Positions 37,615 through 47,143 of a stretch of 64,000 bases of DNA are shown here, in pieces. The stretch comes from Sphingobacteriia bacterium (GTDB lineage: Bacteria > Bacteroidota > Bacteroidia > Chitinophagales > Chitinophagaceae). The position numbers and the translations under genes are program-made. The notes beneath the pieces were generated by a model. It saw nothing but the letters and a program-made list of their open reading frames with translations. It was not told the origin of the DNA and made no database searches. How positions within the stretch are numbered: the stretch's first letter is position 1; every line of letters starts with the position of its first letter. The stretch is from positions 35,136 to 99,135 of the forward strand of contig JAECQP010000004.1 in NCBI GenBank assembly GCA_015999745.1, written 5' to 3'.

Positions 37615-39606
37615 TTATTTTCTTTGAAATTCAGGCGATCCGATAATAATTCCGGCTACCTGTGCTATAGGACTATTGGTTCCTGCAGTGTAAGGTATTT
37701 GCAGTGGTTGTTTTGAATTTTTGGCCAGCGCTTTCCGCTCCTGTTTTTTCAAAGGACGTTCCTCCGCCATTTTCATTTCGCCGCCCGTTACAGGAGCCGC
37801 CTTGTCTGCTGCAGCCGCAATTTTTGCACCAATGCGAACATCTTTTACCAGCGGCAGCAGGCGCTTGATATTTTCTTCCTGGTTTCGTTCAGGTAAAAGA
37901 ATCTCACTGAATACGGTCAATGCCTGTTCCACGCTCTCCGGTTCATGGTTGTTGTTCAACTGGGCCCAGTTCATCTTTATTCCCGGAATTTTCTGTGTAG
38001 CAAATGCCAGTCCAAAATTCATCCTGTTCAGCAGGGAGCCGGTATTGATCCAGAAAGCGGCATTATCCGGAAAGCCTGTAGGCGCCTGGTAGTAATAAAA
38101 TCTTTGCCCCATTCTTGCGCACCAGTTAAACACCTGGAACGGATCCTGCACATCTGCATGGGTAGCCCTGATGGCGCTGACAGTAAGCTCAAAAGGAGAT
38201 TTTACTTTTTCATGCGCATTAGCCGGTTTCCAGAAATCAACCTGTTCTACCATAGTGATCAGAACCTGCCTGATATCTCCTTTGGATTTAATAAATGCGG
38301 CAGTCATTTTTTTCACCATGTCTGCGGAGGGTGTGTCCGAAACAAAACGGGTAGCCAGTTTCTTACAAATAAAGCCGGCTGTAGAAGGGTGGCTGCTCAG
38401 CAGCTCTATAACCCGCATTCCTTCTTCATAACCGCCTCCGGCGGGAAAAACATGGCCCAGTATGTTTTTCTCCTGCTGATCGTGTTTATCGGCACGGTAT
38501 AAAAAATCGCCCTGTATCACAAAACCCCGCTGGAGCAGGGTGTTCATCCCTATTCTCTCCAGTATTTTCCGCTGCGCACTGCCTGCGCCAAATTCGCTAT
38601 TGGGATAGAGCGTCCAGCCCGTTAATGCCCTGGCCACTTCCGTAACATCCTTCTGTGTATATCCGCCGTCCACGCCCATGGTATGCAGTTCCATGATTTC
38701 ACGGGCATAGTTCTCATTGAGTCCTTCATTTTTCTTTTGCGCAGCAATCTGTTTCATCAACCTTGCCTGTTGCTGTGTTTGCCCTTCCTCCATCAGCTGA
38801 TCGGCTCTCTTTTCCAGTCGCTTCTGTAGTTGTGCATTCAACCGCGGATTGGTTACATTATTATCATTGCTGACACTGGAAGCATTATCCAGGTACTCCA
38901 GCATGGCCGGATGTTTGGCTGTAGCTTCCAGCAGGCTGCTGAAATGTCCCAGTACATTCGGACGGATCGCATCCCGCTCATAGGTCAACGCATATTGCTG
39001 GGATTGATTTTTAGTGAGTGATACATTGAAATGATTGAACCAGAAATCGGTTAAAACCTCCTGTAGTTGATTATTGCTGTATGCAGCGCGGATCACTTTC
39101 TGATTAATCAGCTGACGATGAAGTTCATTCACCGGTTTCAGGTTGGCCGAATCCATCAGGGTCCGGATGATATTCCTGTAATCGGCTGTGTTTGCGGCTA
39201 CCTTAATGCTATCTCTTCTGATCAGGCCTTTGGCCACGCCAATCTGCAATGCCTGATCCGGCCGCACATAAGTGTTCACGATCTGTGCATTGGTCATGGC
39301 CAGCGCATCGTATCCGGTGGCAAGTCTTTTGTTCACCTCTTCATCAGGCAGATTTGCCTGCAGTTGTTGTTGCAGCCAGTTTTCCAGCCCCATCGATACT
39401 ACGGCATCCAGTTCGCCCGGGGTAGCCCCAAAACTGAACCTGTTGAGTAAATGAGCTGCAGCCTGTTGCTTTGTCAGGCCTGCTTTGGCATAAGGCAGGT
39501 GGATCTTTGAAAGTCCGGTACCCGATTGCGGCGCAGGGGTATATGCCGAAATAACCGTGAAGACCACACCTATAGAAAAAACTTTAATGAACCGTGGTGG
39601 TTGCAT
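37615..39606 (-). CDS. DUF1800 domain protein
   Basis: A 663-residue exported protein starting MQPPRFIKVFSIGVVFTVISAYTPAP (signal peptide). DUF1800 hallmarks include AAHLLNRFSFGATPGELDAV, FWFNHFNVSLTKNQ, MLEYLDNASS, LNENYAREIMELHTMGVDGGYTQKDVTEVARALTGWT and the cysteine-free C-terminal part. The family is large but biochemically uncharacterised. It is the first gene of a two-gene operon with the DUF1501 gene. The ATG at 39606 is used because the eight codons upstream are not part of the signal peptide. Confidence 0.88.
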   Translation of the reverse strand: MQPPRFIKVFSIGVVFTVISAYTPAPQSGTGLSKIHLPYAKAGLTKQQAAAHLLNRFSFGATPGELDAVVSMGLENWLQQQLQANLPDEEVNKRLATGYDALAMTNAQIVNTYVRPDQALQIGVAKGLIRRDSIKVAANTADYRNIIRTLMDSANLKPVNELHRQLINQKVIRAAYSNNQLQEVLTDFWFNHFNVSLTKNQSQQYALTYERDAIRPNVLGHFSSLLEATAKHPAMLEYLDNASSVSNDNNVTNPRLNAQLQKRLEKRADQLMEEGQTQQQARLMKQIAAQKKNEGLNENYAREIMELHTMGVDGGYTQKDVTEVARALTGWTLYPNSEFGAGSAQRKILERIGMNTLLQRGFVIQGDFLYRADKHDQQEKNILGHVFPAGGGYEEGMRVIELLSSHPSTAGFICKKLATRFVSDTPSADMVKKMTAAFIKSKGDIRQVLITMVEQVDFWKPANAHEKVKSPFELTVSAIRATHADVQDPFQVFNWCARMGQRFYYYQAPTGFPDNAAFWINTGSLLNRMNFGLAFATQKIPGIKMNWAQLNNNHEPESVEQALTVFSEILLPERNQEENIKRLLPLVKDVRIGAKIAAAADKAAPVTGGEMKMAEERPLKKQERKALAKNSKQPLQIPYTAGTNSPIAQVAGIIIGSPEFQRK

Positions 39607-39674
39607 AAAAATGGTTTCCCATAAGATCAATCAATGGAAAGAAGGTTTAATGAAAGTACTCCTTCTGTAGAAAT

Positions 39675-41720
39675 TTATTTTTTAATCGCTACCCTGTAAA
39701 GGATGGTACCCATTGTTGCAAAGAGCGCCGTTCCTAAAAGAAAGTAACCACCTTCCGACAAAGCATGCACCAGTCCTTCTTCCATACTGATGGCCTTCAG
39801 GAACTGTTCCCCTCCCGACGATCCGGAAACAAAGGCGATCAAGACGCCGGCAACAGCACCGCCCGCCACCAGGCCGGTAGCAAACAAATTGCCCTTGCCC
39901 AGTTCCTCGTCTTCAGCAGATACGGCAGCGTTCTCTTTTTTCTGTTTGGATTCAACCAAACCCCGGATGGCCCCGCCAATGAAAATAGGTAAGGTAGTAG
40001 CCAACGGCAGATAGGCGCCAACAGCAAAACTGAGTGATTTGATTCCGCAAAGCTCCATGGTTACTGCCAGGAATACGCCGGCAAACACATACTGCCAGTC
40101 GAGGTTTTGTGATAAGATTCCTTTAATTAAAGTGGCCATCAGGGTAGCCTGGGGAGCAGGATATTTTTCTGTTCCGATCGCATGGTTGATGCCTTGGCTC
40201 AACATTTCGGAACTGGGTTTATCCAGGAATTTGACCGTAAGGCCAATCACCACAGAAGAAACAATGGCGCCTACGAACAAGGCAATTTGCTGGTTACGTG
40301 GTGTTGCCCCAACAATATAGCCGCTCTTTAAATCCTGGGAAGTGGCGCCTGCATTGGCTGCAGCGATACAGATCATTCCGCCGACTACCAGTACCAATGG
40401 TTCAAATGACTGACCCGTCCAGCCTACACTCAAAAAGATCAGGCTGGTTCCCATTACGGTTGCAATAGTCATCCCGCTGATGGGATTATTGGAAGATCCA
40501 ATGAGGCCTACAATTCTGGAAGATACGGTTACAAAGAGCGCTCCGAAAACTACCACCAATACGCCAATCAGTAACTTCTGCAAAATGCTGTCTCCGGGAA
40601 CCTGGGGCAACAAAGTGATTAACAGAATCAGCCCGAGTGTACCAAAACCCACTATTTTGAGGCTCAGGTCTTTTTCGGTTCTTGCCACAGTAGCACTACC
40701 CGCAGCACTTTCCGCCTTCAGTGAAGCCACACTTCCCTTCACTGATTTAACGATGGTAGGAATGGTTTTAATTAAGGTAATGATACCGCCCGCAGCAACT
40801 GTACCTGCACCGATCTGGCGGATATAGGCATAATAAATGGCTGAAGAATAATCGGCAAACTGGTGCGCAACCGGATCCCATCCTCCTTTACCGCCTGCCT
40901 TGGTGATATCGGCCAGGTAACCCAGTTTAATCAACTGGGTGGCAATTACATCCGCAGGAACCAGTGTAGACATCAGCGGAATAAAAACCAGCCAGCTCAA
41001 TACACCACCTGCAACCAGTACACCGCCGATCTTAGGACCAATGATATACCCCACACCTAAGTACTCAGGGGTAATTTCGCCGCTCACTTTAGCGGAAGGA
41101 AAGAACTTATTGATATGCTTTGTGGCATAGTACGGTGTTTCTGCAATCACATGCATCACTTTCTGCAACAGTGCATATACAAATGCAACACCCAATCCCC
41201 AGAAAGCAGTCTTGGCAAAATCCCCACCCTTTTCTCCGGCTTTCAACACATCGCCGCAGGCGGTACCTTCCGGGTAAGGTAAATTATCGTGTTCATTTAC
41301 AATCAGGGCTTTTCTCAGCGGAACCATCAGCAGGGTCCCCAGCAAACCACCCACTATTGCAAGAATCAGGATGGTGAGGTAATTAAAGTATGCTGCGCTG
41401 TCGGGCGAAGACAAAAACAAAAAACCCGGCAGGGTAAATGCCACACCGGCGGCAATACTTTCTCCGGCAGAACCGGTGGTCTGAATGATATTGTTTTCGA
41501 GTATCGTTGTCTTTAAAAACTTTCTGCCCAGTGTAATGGCGATCACCGCAATGGGGATGGACGCAGAAACAGTCAGTCCTGCCTTCAATGCCAGGTATAC
41601 GGTTGCCGCTCCGAATATCACGCCAAACAGGCTGCCCATTAAAATAGACTTAACAGTCAGCTCCGCCATTTTGCTTTCAGGAGCTACAAATGGTTTGAAC
41701 GCTTTTTGCTGATCAGACAT
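39675..41720 (-). CDS. Oligopeptide transporter, OPT family
   Basis: A 681-residue inner-membrane permease with about 16 hydrophobic segments. The N-terminus (PFVAPESKMAELTVKSILMGSLFGVIFGA) and the segments NIIQTTGSAGESIAAGVAFTLPGF and LPYPEGTACGDVLKAGE are those of bacterial OPT proteins. These take up small peptides or, in some cases, metal chelates. It lies 31 bases downstream of a POT-family peptide transporter on the same strand, which supports a peptide uptake operon. Confidence 0.92.
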   Translation of the reverse strand: MSDQQKAFKPFVAPESKMAELTVKSILMGSLFGVIFGAATVYLALKAGLTVSASIPIAVIAITLGRKFLKTTILENNIIQTTGSAGESIAAGVAFTLPGFLFLSSPDSAAYFNYLTILILAIVGGLLGTLLMVPLRKALIVNEHDNLPYPEGTACGDVLKAGEKGGDFAKTAFWGLGVAFVYALLQKVMHVIAETPYYATKHINKFFPSAKVSGEITPEYLGVGYIIGPKIGGVLVAGGVLSWLVFIPLMSTLVPADVIATQLIKLGYLADITKAGGKGGWDPVAHQFADYSSAIYYAYIRQIGAGTVAAGGIITLIKTIPTIVKSVKGSVASLKAESAAGSATVARTEKDLSLKIVGFGTLGLILLITLLPQVPGDSILQKLLIGVLVVVFGALFVTVSSRIVGLIGSSNNPISGMTIATVMGTSLIFLSVGWTGQSFEPLVLVVGGMICIAAANAGATSQDLKSGYIVGATPRNQQIALFVGAIVSSVVIGLTVKFLDKPSSEMLSQGINHAIGTEKYPAPQATLMATLIKGILSQNLDWQYVFAGVFLAVTMELCGIKSLSFAVGAYLPLATTLPIFIGGAIRGLVESKQKKENAAVSAEDEELGKGNLFATGLVAGGAVAGVLIAFVSGSSGGEQFLKAISMEEGLVHALSEGGYFLLGTALFATMGTILYRVAIKK

Positions 41721-41751
41721 ATAGATTTGTTTTGAAGTAGTGAGCGGAACC

Positions 41752-43260
41752 TTATTCCATCATCTTTTTAAGTTTGGATGCCAGCACAAATAGTATTGCA
41801 GAAGCGATACCGGCCATCACTACAAACATCATAAAGAAATCATAGAGATTGGTAATGGCAAATCCGGCCACATAGGTTGTTTTCCCGTCTGGATACAATG
41901 CACTCAATACACCCGCAAGTTTATTGGCAAATGCATTGGCGGTGAACCACACGGCCATCAGCAATGAGGCGAATTTTACCGGCGCCAGTTTATTCACCAG
42001 CGACAAGCCAATTGGAGACAAACAAAGTTCACCACTGGTGTGCATGGCATACATTCCGGTTAACCAGATCATACTCACTTTTACACCGGGTTGAACATCC
42101 TTTACACCAAAGGCAATCCAGAGATAACCCAATGCCAGCAGGAACAACCCCATAGCCATTTTAGCTGGGGAAGCCGGTTCACGCCTGCCCATCTTTACCC
42201 ACAGCCAGGCAAACAGGGGAGCCAGGGTTACTACAAAAATGGAATTGAGGGATTGAAAGAAACTGGTGGGTACCAGGTAAAATCCAAGATCTCTTTGCGT
42301 TTGTTCTTCGGCAAAGAAAGTAAGCGAAGCTCCCGCCTGTTCAAAAGCGCTCCAGAAAAAGATCACAAAAAAAGATACCACAAAGATGACCACTACTCTT
42401 TTCTTTTCAATGCTGTTAAGGCTTTTATCGGAGAACACGATATAGGCGATCAACAGGATACAGGCAATCAGCAGGTAAAACAGGTAACTGAATATTTTTG
42501 CATCTGCATAGATTAACCCGATGGTTACCAGCGAAAACAGCAGTAACCCCACGATCATGGCAACCGGCTGGTAGAATTTTTGGGGGACATTGGCCGGAGT
42601 TAAACCCAGGGTCTTTCCCTGTGGATCCACCACATATTTATTGTGCAGCAACTTCAAGGTAATTACACTCAGCAACATGCCGATACCCCCTGCCAGGAAC
42701 GCCCATTTAAAATCTGCAGGGTTTCCGGTGTCGCCTACCAGCCCGCATACAAAGGGTCCGATGGCGCCACCTACATTAATTCCCATATAGAAGATGGTAT
42801 AGGCCGCATCTGTTTTTTTATCCCCTTTGGCATAGAGTTGTCCTACCAGGGAAGAAATATTGGGCTTGAAGAACCCGTTTCCGGCAATCATAAAGCCCAG
42901 TCCGGAAAAGAAGAGCAGCGCCGACAGATCCGGATTGCTGCTGTAAAGCATTCCGCAGAAAAACAGGATAAATTCCCCGATGGCCATTACAATACCGCCT
43001 GCAAGAATGGACCTTTTATTGCCCCAGTAGCGGTCGGCAACATACCCGCCCAGGAGCGGCGTGAGGTAAATCAGGCCTGTATAACTGCCATATAAATTGG
43101 AGGCAAAGACTTTATCGAACATCAGGGCCTTGGTCATAAAGAGCACCAATACCGCTCTCATCCCATAATAATTGAACCGTTCCCACATTTCTGTCGCAAA
43201 CAAAACATACAGTCCTTTTGGATGCGCAGCAGACCCCGCTTTTTCCGGCATAGTAATCAT
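41752..43260 (-). CDS. Peptide MFS transporter (POT/PTR family)
   Basis: A 502-residue proton-coupled di/tripeptide transporter of the inner membrane. The POT signature ATEMWERFNYYGMRAVLVLF (ExxERFxYYG) is at about residues 22-41, and GGYVADRYWGNKRSI and FFKPNISSLVGQLY are also typical. LCLSPIGLSLVNKLAP near the end is the second PTR motif. Start at ATG 43260 (MITMPEKAG) or 43251; the longer open frame to 43320 crosses the purD promoter region. It is probably the first gene of a two-gene operon with the OPT transporter and is divergent from purD. Confidence 0.92.
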   Translation of the reverse strand: MITMPEKAGSAAHPKGLYVLFATEMWERFNYYGMRAVLVLFMTKALMFDKVFASNLYGSYTGLIYLTPLLGGYVADRYWGNKRSILAGGIVMAIGEFILFFCGMLYSSNPDLSALLFFSGLGFMIAGNGFFKPNISSLVGQLYAKGDKKTDAAYTIFYMGINVGGAIGPFVCGLVGDTGNPADFKWAFLAGGIGMLLSVITLKLLHNKYVVDPQGKTLGLTPANVPQKFYQPVAMIVGLLLFSLVTIGLIYADAKIFSYLFYLLIACILLIAYIVFSDKSLNSIEKKRVVVIFVVSFFVIFFWSAFEQAGASLTFFAEEQTQRDLGFYLVPTSFFQSLNSIFVVTLAPLFAWLWVKMGRREPASPAKMAMGLFLLALGYLWIAFGVKDVQPGVKVSMIWLTGMYAMHTSGELCLSPIGLSLVNKLAPVKFASLLMAVWFTANAFANKLAGVLSALYPDGKTTYVAGFAITNLYDFFMMFVVMAGIASAILFVLASKLKKMME

Positions 43261-43305
43261 TTTGGTAATTGGCTCAAAATAGTAATAAAAGTGAAACGCA
43301 TGGGT

Positions 43306-43313
43306 TATTTTCG
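43306..43313 (+). promoter_or_regulatory. Putative -7 promoter element of purD (TAnnTTCG variant)
   Basis: TATTTTCG, 17 bases upstream of the purD ATG; identical to the box before pyrD. Confidence 0.45.
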
Positions 43314-43330
43314 CAACCAATTTATACCTT

Positions 43331-44617
43331 ATGAATATTCTTCTTTTAGGCAGCGGCGGCAGGGAACACGCTTTAGCATGGAAAATGGTACAAAGTCATC
43401 ATTGTGATCAATTGTATGTAGCCCCGGGAAATGCGGGTACTGCTGCATTTGGCAACAATTTACCCATTTCGGTGACCGATTTCCAGGCCATTGGAGATGC
43501 CTGTATTCAATATAAAATTAATATGCTCGTAGTGGGGCCCGAGGAACCGCTGGTGAAAGGCATTTATGATTTCTTCCAGAATAACCCCGACCTGAAGCGG
43601 GTGATTGTAGTGGGGCCGTCTGCACAAGCAGCCCAACTGGAGGGCAGCAAGGCCTTTAGTAAGCAGTTCATGCAGCGGCACGGCATTCCAACTGCGGCCT
43701 ATGCCTCGTTCACGGCAGAAAACCTGGAGGAAGGCAGGGCCTATATCAACCGGCACAGCCTGCCTGTGGTGCTAAAAGCCGACGGGCTGGCTGCAGGAAA
43801 AGGAGTAGTTATTGCCAATAGCACCGAAGAAGCCCTGGCCGTTTTCACCGAAATGATTGTAGATAAACAATTCGGCGCTGCCAGCGAAAAAGTGGTGATT
43901 GAGGAATTCCTGAGTGGTATTGAAGTAAGCGTTTTTGTACTGACCAATGGCACGGATTACCAGATCATTGGCCACGCCAAAGACTATAAGCGGATTGGAG
44001 AGGGCGATACCGGCCCCAACACCGGTGGAATGGGCTGTGTAAGCCCTGTTCCTTTCATGGATGAGACTTTCATGAAAAAGGTAGAGGACCGGATTATCCG
44101 TCCTACCGTAGAAGGATTGGGCAGGGAAAACCTGACTTATTACGGCTTTATTTTCTTTGGGCTGATTAACGTGAACGGAGTGCCGTACGTGATTGAATAC
44201 AACTGCCGGATGGGCGACCCGGAAACCGAAGTGGTGATCCCCAGGCTCCGGACCGATCTGGTGGCGCTTTTCGCCGCAATGGACAATGGAACGCTCCGGG
44301 ATGCCAATATCTCTTTCGATGAACGGGCGGCGGCCACCATTATGGCAGTGAGCGGAGGATATCCGGGTAATTATGCAAAAGATAAGCCAATTAACATACC
44401 GGCCAATTTGCTTCAAAACCAGGACAGCATGCTGTTTCATGCCGGTACCCGCCGGGAAGGTGAAGAAGTGCTCACCAATGGTGGCAGGGTTTTAGCTGTA
44501 ACATCCTACGGAGAAACAATCGGCGAAGCAGCGGCCAAATCGCGCGCTATACTGGAAAAGATCTCCTTTGAGGGCATGTATTACCGGAAGGACATTGGCT
44601 TTGAATTCCCTTGTTAA
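43331..44617 (+). CDS. purD: Phosphoribosylamine-glycine ligase
   Basis: Second step of purine synthesis, joining glycine to phosphoribosylamine with ATP. The 428 residues show the N-terminal [15 protein letters not shown], the ATP-grasp segments [19 protein letters not shown] and [12 protein letters not shown], the purD signature [16 protein letters not shown] and the metal/ATP site [13 protein letters not shown]. Length and motif order are normal. It is a single gene with a -7-like box directly ahead. Confidence 0.96.
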   Translation: MNILLLGSGGREHALAWKMVQSHHCDQLYVAPGNAGTAAFGNNLPISVTDFQAIGDACIQYKINMLVVGPEEPLVKGIYDFFQNNPDLKRVIVVGPSAQAAQLEGSKAFSKQFMQRHGIPTAAYASFTAENLEEGRAYINRHSLPVVLKADGLAAGKGVVIANSTEEALAVFTEMIVDKQFGAASEKVVIEEFLSGIEVSVFVLTNGTDYQIIGHAKDYKRIGEGDTGPNTGGMGCVSPVPFMDETFMKKVEDRIIRPTVEGLGRENLTYYGFIFFGLINVNGVPYVIEYNCRMGDPETEVVIPRLRTDLVALFAAMDNGTLRDANISFDERAAATIMAVSGGYPGNYAKDKPINIPANLLQNQDSMLFHAGTRREGEEVLTNGGRVLAVTSYGETIGEAAAKSRAILEKISFEGMYYRKDIGFEFPC

Positions 44618-44680
44618 TTCCACTAATTTCAAGCACCTTTGCACGTATTGCCGATATTTATATAAGAACTGAATTATACA

Positions 44681-45706
44681 ATGGGATTATTTAACTTTTT
44701 TACACAGGAGATTGCGATGGACCTGGGTACTGCAAATACCCTTATTATCCATAATGACGATGTAGTGGTGAACGAACCTTCAATTGTTGCGCTGAACCGC
44801 AATAACATGAAGGAAGTGCTTGCGGTTGGAAAGAAGGCATTGATGATGCACGAAAAAACACATGAAAGCATTAAAACCGTTCGTCCTTTAAAAGATGGCG
44901 TAATTGCCGACTTTAATGCTGCGGAATTGATGATCAGGGAACTCATGAAAATGATCTACCCTAAGAAACCATTATTCCCCCCAAGCTGGAGAATGGTCAT
45001 TTGTATTCCATCTTCCATCACGGAAGTAGAAAAGCGTGCGGTAAGAGACAGTGCAGAACAGGCTGGCGCAAAAGAAGTATACATGATTCACGAACCTATG
45101 GCTGCTGCCCTGGGTATTGGTATAGATGTGGAAGAGCCGGTGGGAAATATGATCATTGACATTGGCGGTGGTACTACCGGCATCACGGTGATTGCACTGG
45201 CGGGAATTGTATGCGACCAGAGTATCCGTATTGCAGGCGATGAATTTACTGCAGATATCATGGAAGCGTTAAGGAGATACCACAGCTTACTGATTGGAGA
45301 GCGCACTGCAGAACAAATCAAGATCAATGTTGGCGCTGCCATGAAAGACCTCGACAATCCTCCTGATGATATGCCTGTAAACGGCCGGGACCTTGTTACC
45401 GGTATTCCTAAACAGATCATGGTCAGCTACCAGGAAATTGCGGAAGCCCTTGATAAAAGTATTTTCAAAATTGAAGAAGCCATCCTGAAAGCACTGGAAA
45501 CAACTCCTCCGGAACTGGCTGCAGATATATACAGAAGAGGTCTGTACCTCACTGGTGGCGGTGCATTGTTACGCGGTCTGGACAAACGTTTGAGTGCAAA
45601 AATCAAATTGCCTGTTCATGTTGCGGATGATCCGTTGAAGAGTGTGGTGCGGGGCACCGGACTTGCACTGAAAAACTACCAACGTTTTCCTTTCATTATG
45701 AGATAG
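44681..45706 (+). CDS. mreB: Rod shape-determining protein MreB
   Basis: A 341-residue actin-like filament protein that guides lateral wall synthesis. The phosphate-binding loops are visible: MDLGTANTLI near residue 11, DIGGGTTGITVIAL near 160 and LTGGGALLRGLDKRL near 290. It is the first gene of a six-gene cluster ordered mreB-mreC-mreD-PBP2-rodA-metallo-hydrolase, with an 17-base gap to mreC. A -7-like box with one mismatch (CACCTTTG) lies at 44634-44641. Confidence 0.97.
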   Translation: MGLFNFFTQEIAMDLGTANTLIIHNDDVVVNEPSIVALNRNNMKEVLAVGKKALMMHEKTHESIKTVRPLKDGVIADFNAAELMIRELMKMIYPKKPLFPPSWRMVICIPSSITEVEKRAVRDSAEQAGAKEVYMIHEPMAAALGIGIDVEEPVGNMIIDIGGGTTGITVIALAGIVCDQSIRIAGDEFTADIMEALRRYHSLLIGERTAEQIKINVGAAMKDLDNPPDDMPVNGRDLVTGIPKQIMVSYQEIAEALDKSIFKIEEAILKALETTPPELAADIYRRGLYLTGGGALLRGLDKRLSAKIKLPVHVADDPLKSVVRGTGLALKNYQRFPFIMR

Positions 45707-45723
45707 AACGATCGTCAGCTGCC

Positions 45724-46572
45724 TTGAAAAATATATTCCTGTTCATACGGCAATACATCAATTTTATCAGCTTCTTATTGTTGCAGGTAGTCTCTGTTAT
45801 TTTATTGACTACCTCCAGCAAAACTCACGAAACTTTTTTTGCAGAAGCCACCAATGCCGTTACGGGAAATCTGAATAGCCGTTACAGTACACTCAGAAGT
45901 TATTTTACACTCAGAGAAACCAACCGCCAGTTGGCAGAAGAAAATGCCAGGCTAAAGAACCAGCTCTCCGGTAGTTTTCAGGCGCCGGACGGTGCCCGCA
46001 TCAATGCAAAAGACACCACAGTAAGAGATACACTGGGCAGATCCAGAAAATACACTTTCCTCCCTGCAAGAGTCATCGGCAATACCTATACTTTACAAAA
46101 CAATTACCTCATGCTCGAAAGGGGCACTTTACAGGGCGTTCACAAAGGCATGGCGGTAACCGGACCCTCCGGCATTGTGGGTGTGGTGGTAGAATCCACC
46201 GATAACATCAGTAAGGTGATGAGTCTGCTGCACCGGAACAGCAAAGTAAGCGCCATGCTGAAGAAAGACAATACAGCGGGCAGTATTGAATGGGATGGCG
46301 CAGATCCTTCTTATTTAACACTGAAGAATGTAACCAAGAGTGCGAAGGTTGCCAAAGGAGATACAGTGTTAACCAGCACTTACTCCTCCAACTTCCCTTC
46401 ACACCTGATGGTGGGTACGGTTGCCGGGATTACAGCAGACCCTTCCAGCAACTTTTATACCCTCAAAATAAAAACAGCCACTAATTTTTTTACCCTGCAG
46501 TTTGTGAATGTGATTGAAAATATTCGCTACACCGAGCAGGTACAACTGGAAAACAGCGGAAAACATCAATGA
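45724..46572 (+). CDS. mreC: Rod shape-determining protein MreC
   Basis: A 282-residue bitopic protein linking MreB to periplasmic wall enzymes. One membrane helix (about 12-30, INFISFLLLQVVSVILL) is followed by a coiled coil (about 50-85) and the beta-rich MreC core, with VIGNTYTLQNNYLMLERG, GMAVTGPSGIVGVVVE and VLTSTYSSNFPSHLMVGTV. The start is a TTG; no ATG fits, and the helix would otherwise be cut. It overlaps mreD by four bases (ATGA), which suggests coupled translation. Confidence 0.93.
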   Translation: MKNIFLFIRQYINFISFLLLQVVSVILLTTSSKTHETFFAEATNAVTGNLNSRYSTLRSYFTLRETNRQLAEENARLKNQLSGSFQAPDGARINAKDTTVRDTLGRSRKYTFLPARVIGNTYTLQNNYLMLERGTLQGVHKGMAVTGPSGIVGVVVESTDNISKVMSLLHRNSKVSAMLKKDNTAGSIEWDGADPSYLTLKNVTKSAKVAKGDTVLTSTYSSNFPSHLMVGTVAGITADPSSNFYTLKIKTATNFFTLQFVNVIENIRYTEQVQLENSGKHQ

Positions 46573-47099
46573 GTACACTGGTCAAAAATATCATCCGTTT
46601 CGTGCTGTTCATAGGAGTACAAGTGTACATCCTTAACCAGATCCCCCCATTGCACCAGTTTATTGTGCCGTATCTCTATTTCCTGTACATACTCTGGCTT
46701 CCCTTCAGCCTGGGACGTTTCCCGCTGATGCTCATTGCTTTTTTCTTTGGACTTAGTTTTGACTATTTCACCGGAACAACCGGACTTCACGCAGCAGCCT
46801 GTGTGATGATCGCCTATATCAGGCCTTTCCTGCTCAGCCTCCTGATTCCGAAAGAAAGCACCGAACAGAGTTATGTGGAACCCAGCATCAGCAGCATGGG
46901 CTGGGCCCCTTACAGCCTGTATGCAGGCCTGCTTACGTTCATCCATCACTTTTACCTGGTGCTGCTGGAATGGCTTCAATTCGGCAACTTCGTGTATTTC
47001 CTGGGCAAGGTTACGGCCACCACCGGGGTGAGCCTGATGCTGATCTTCGTAACAGAAATGCTGTTCAGCAGAAAAGCGAAGTTCCGCACCAATAAATAA
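46569..47099 (+). CDS. mreD: Rod shape-determining protein MreD
   Basis: A 176-residue inner-membrane protein with about five hydrophobic segments (for example FVLFIGVQVYILNQI, YLYFLYILWLPF, FFFGLSFDYFTGTTGLHAAAC). The last segment, FDYFTGTTGLHAAACVMIAY, resembles the conserved MreD motif. It overlaps mreC by ATGA and precedes PBP2 by 44 bases. Identification rests on both sequence and gene order. Confidence 0.9.
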   Translation: MSTLVKNIIRFVLFIGVQVYILNQIPPLHQFIVPYLYFLYILWLPFSLGRFPLMLIAFFFGLSFDYFTGTTGLHAAACVMIAYIRPFLLSLLIPKESTEQSYVEPSISSMGWAPYSLYAGLLTFIHHFYLVLLEWLQFGNFVYFLGKVTATTGVSLMLIFVTEMLFSRKAKFRTNK

Positions 47100-47143
47100 T
47101 TCCTAAATTCGTTTGTTCGAAATAACCGCCTCTTTATATATAT

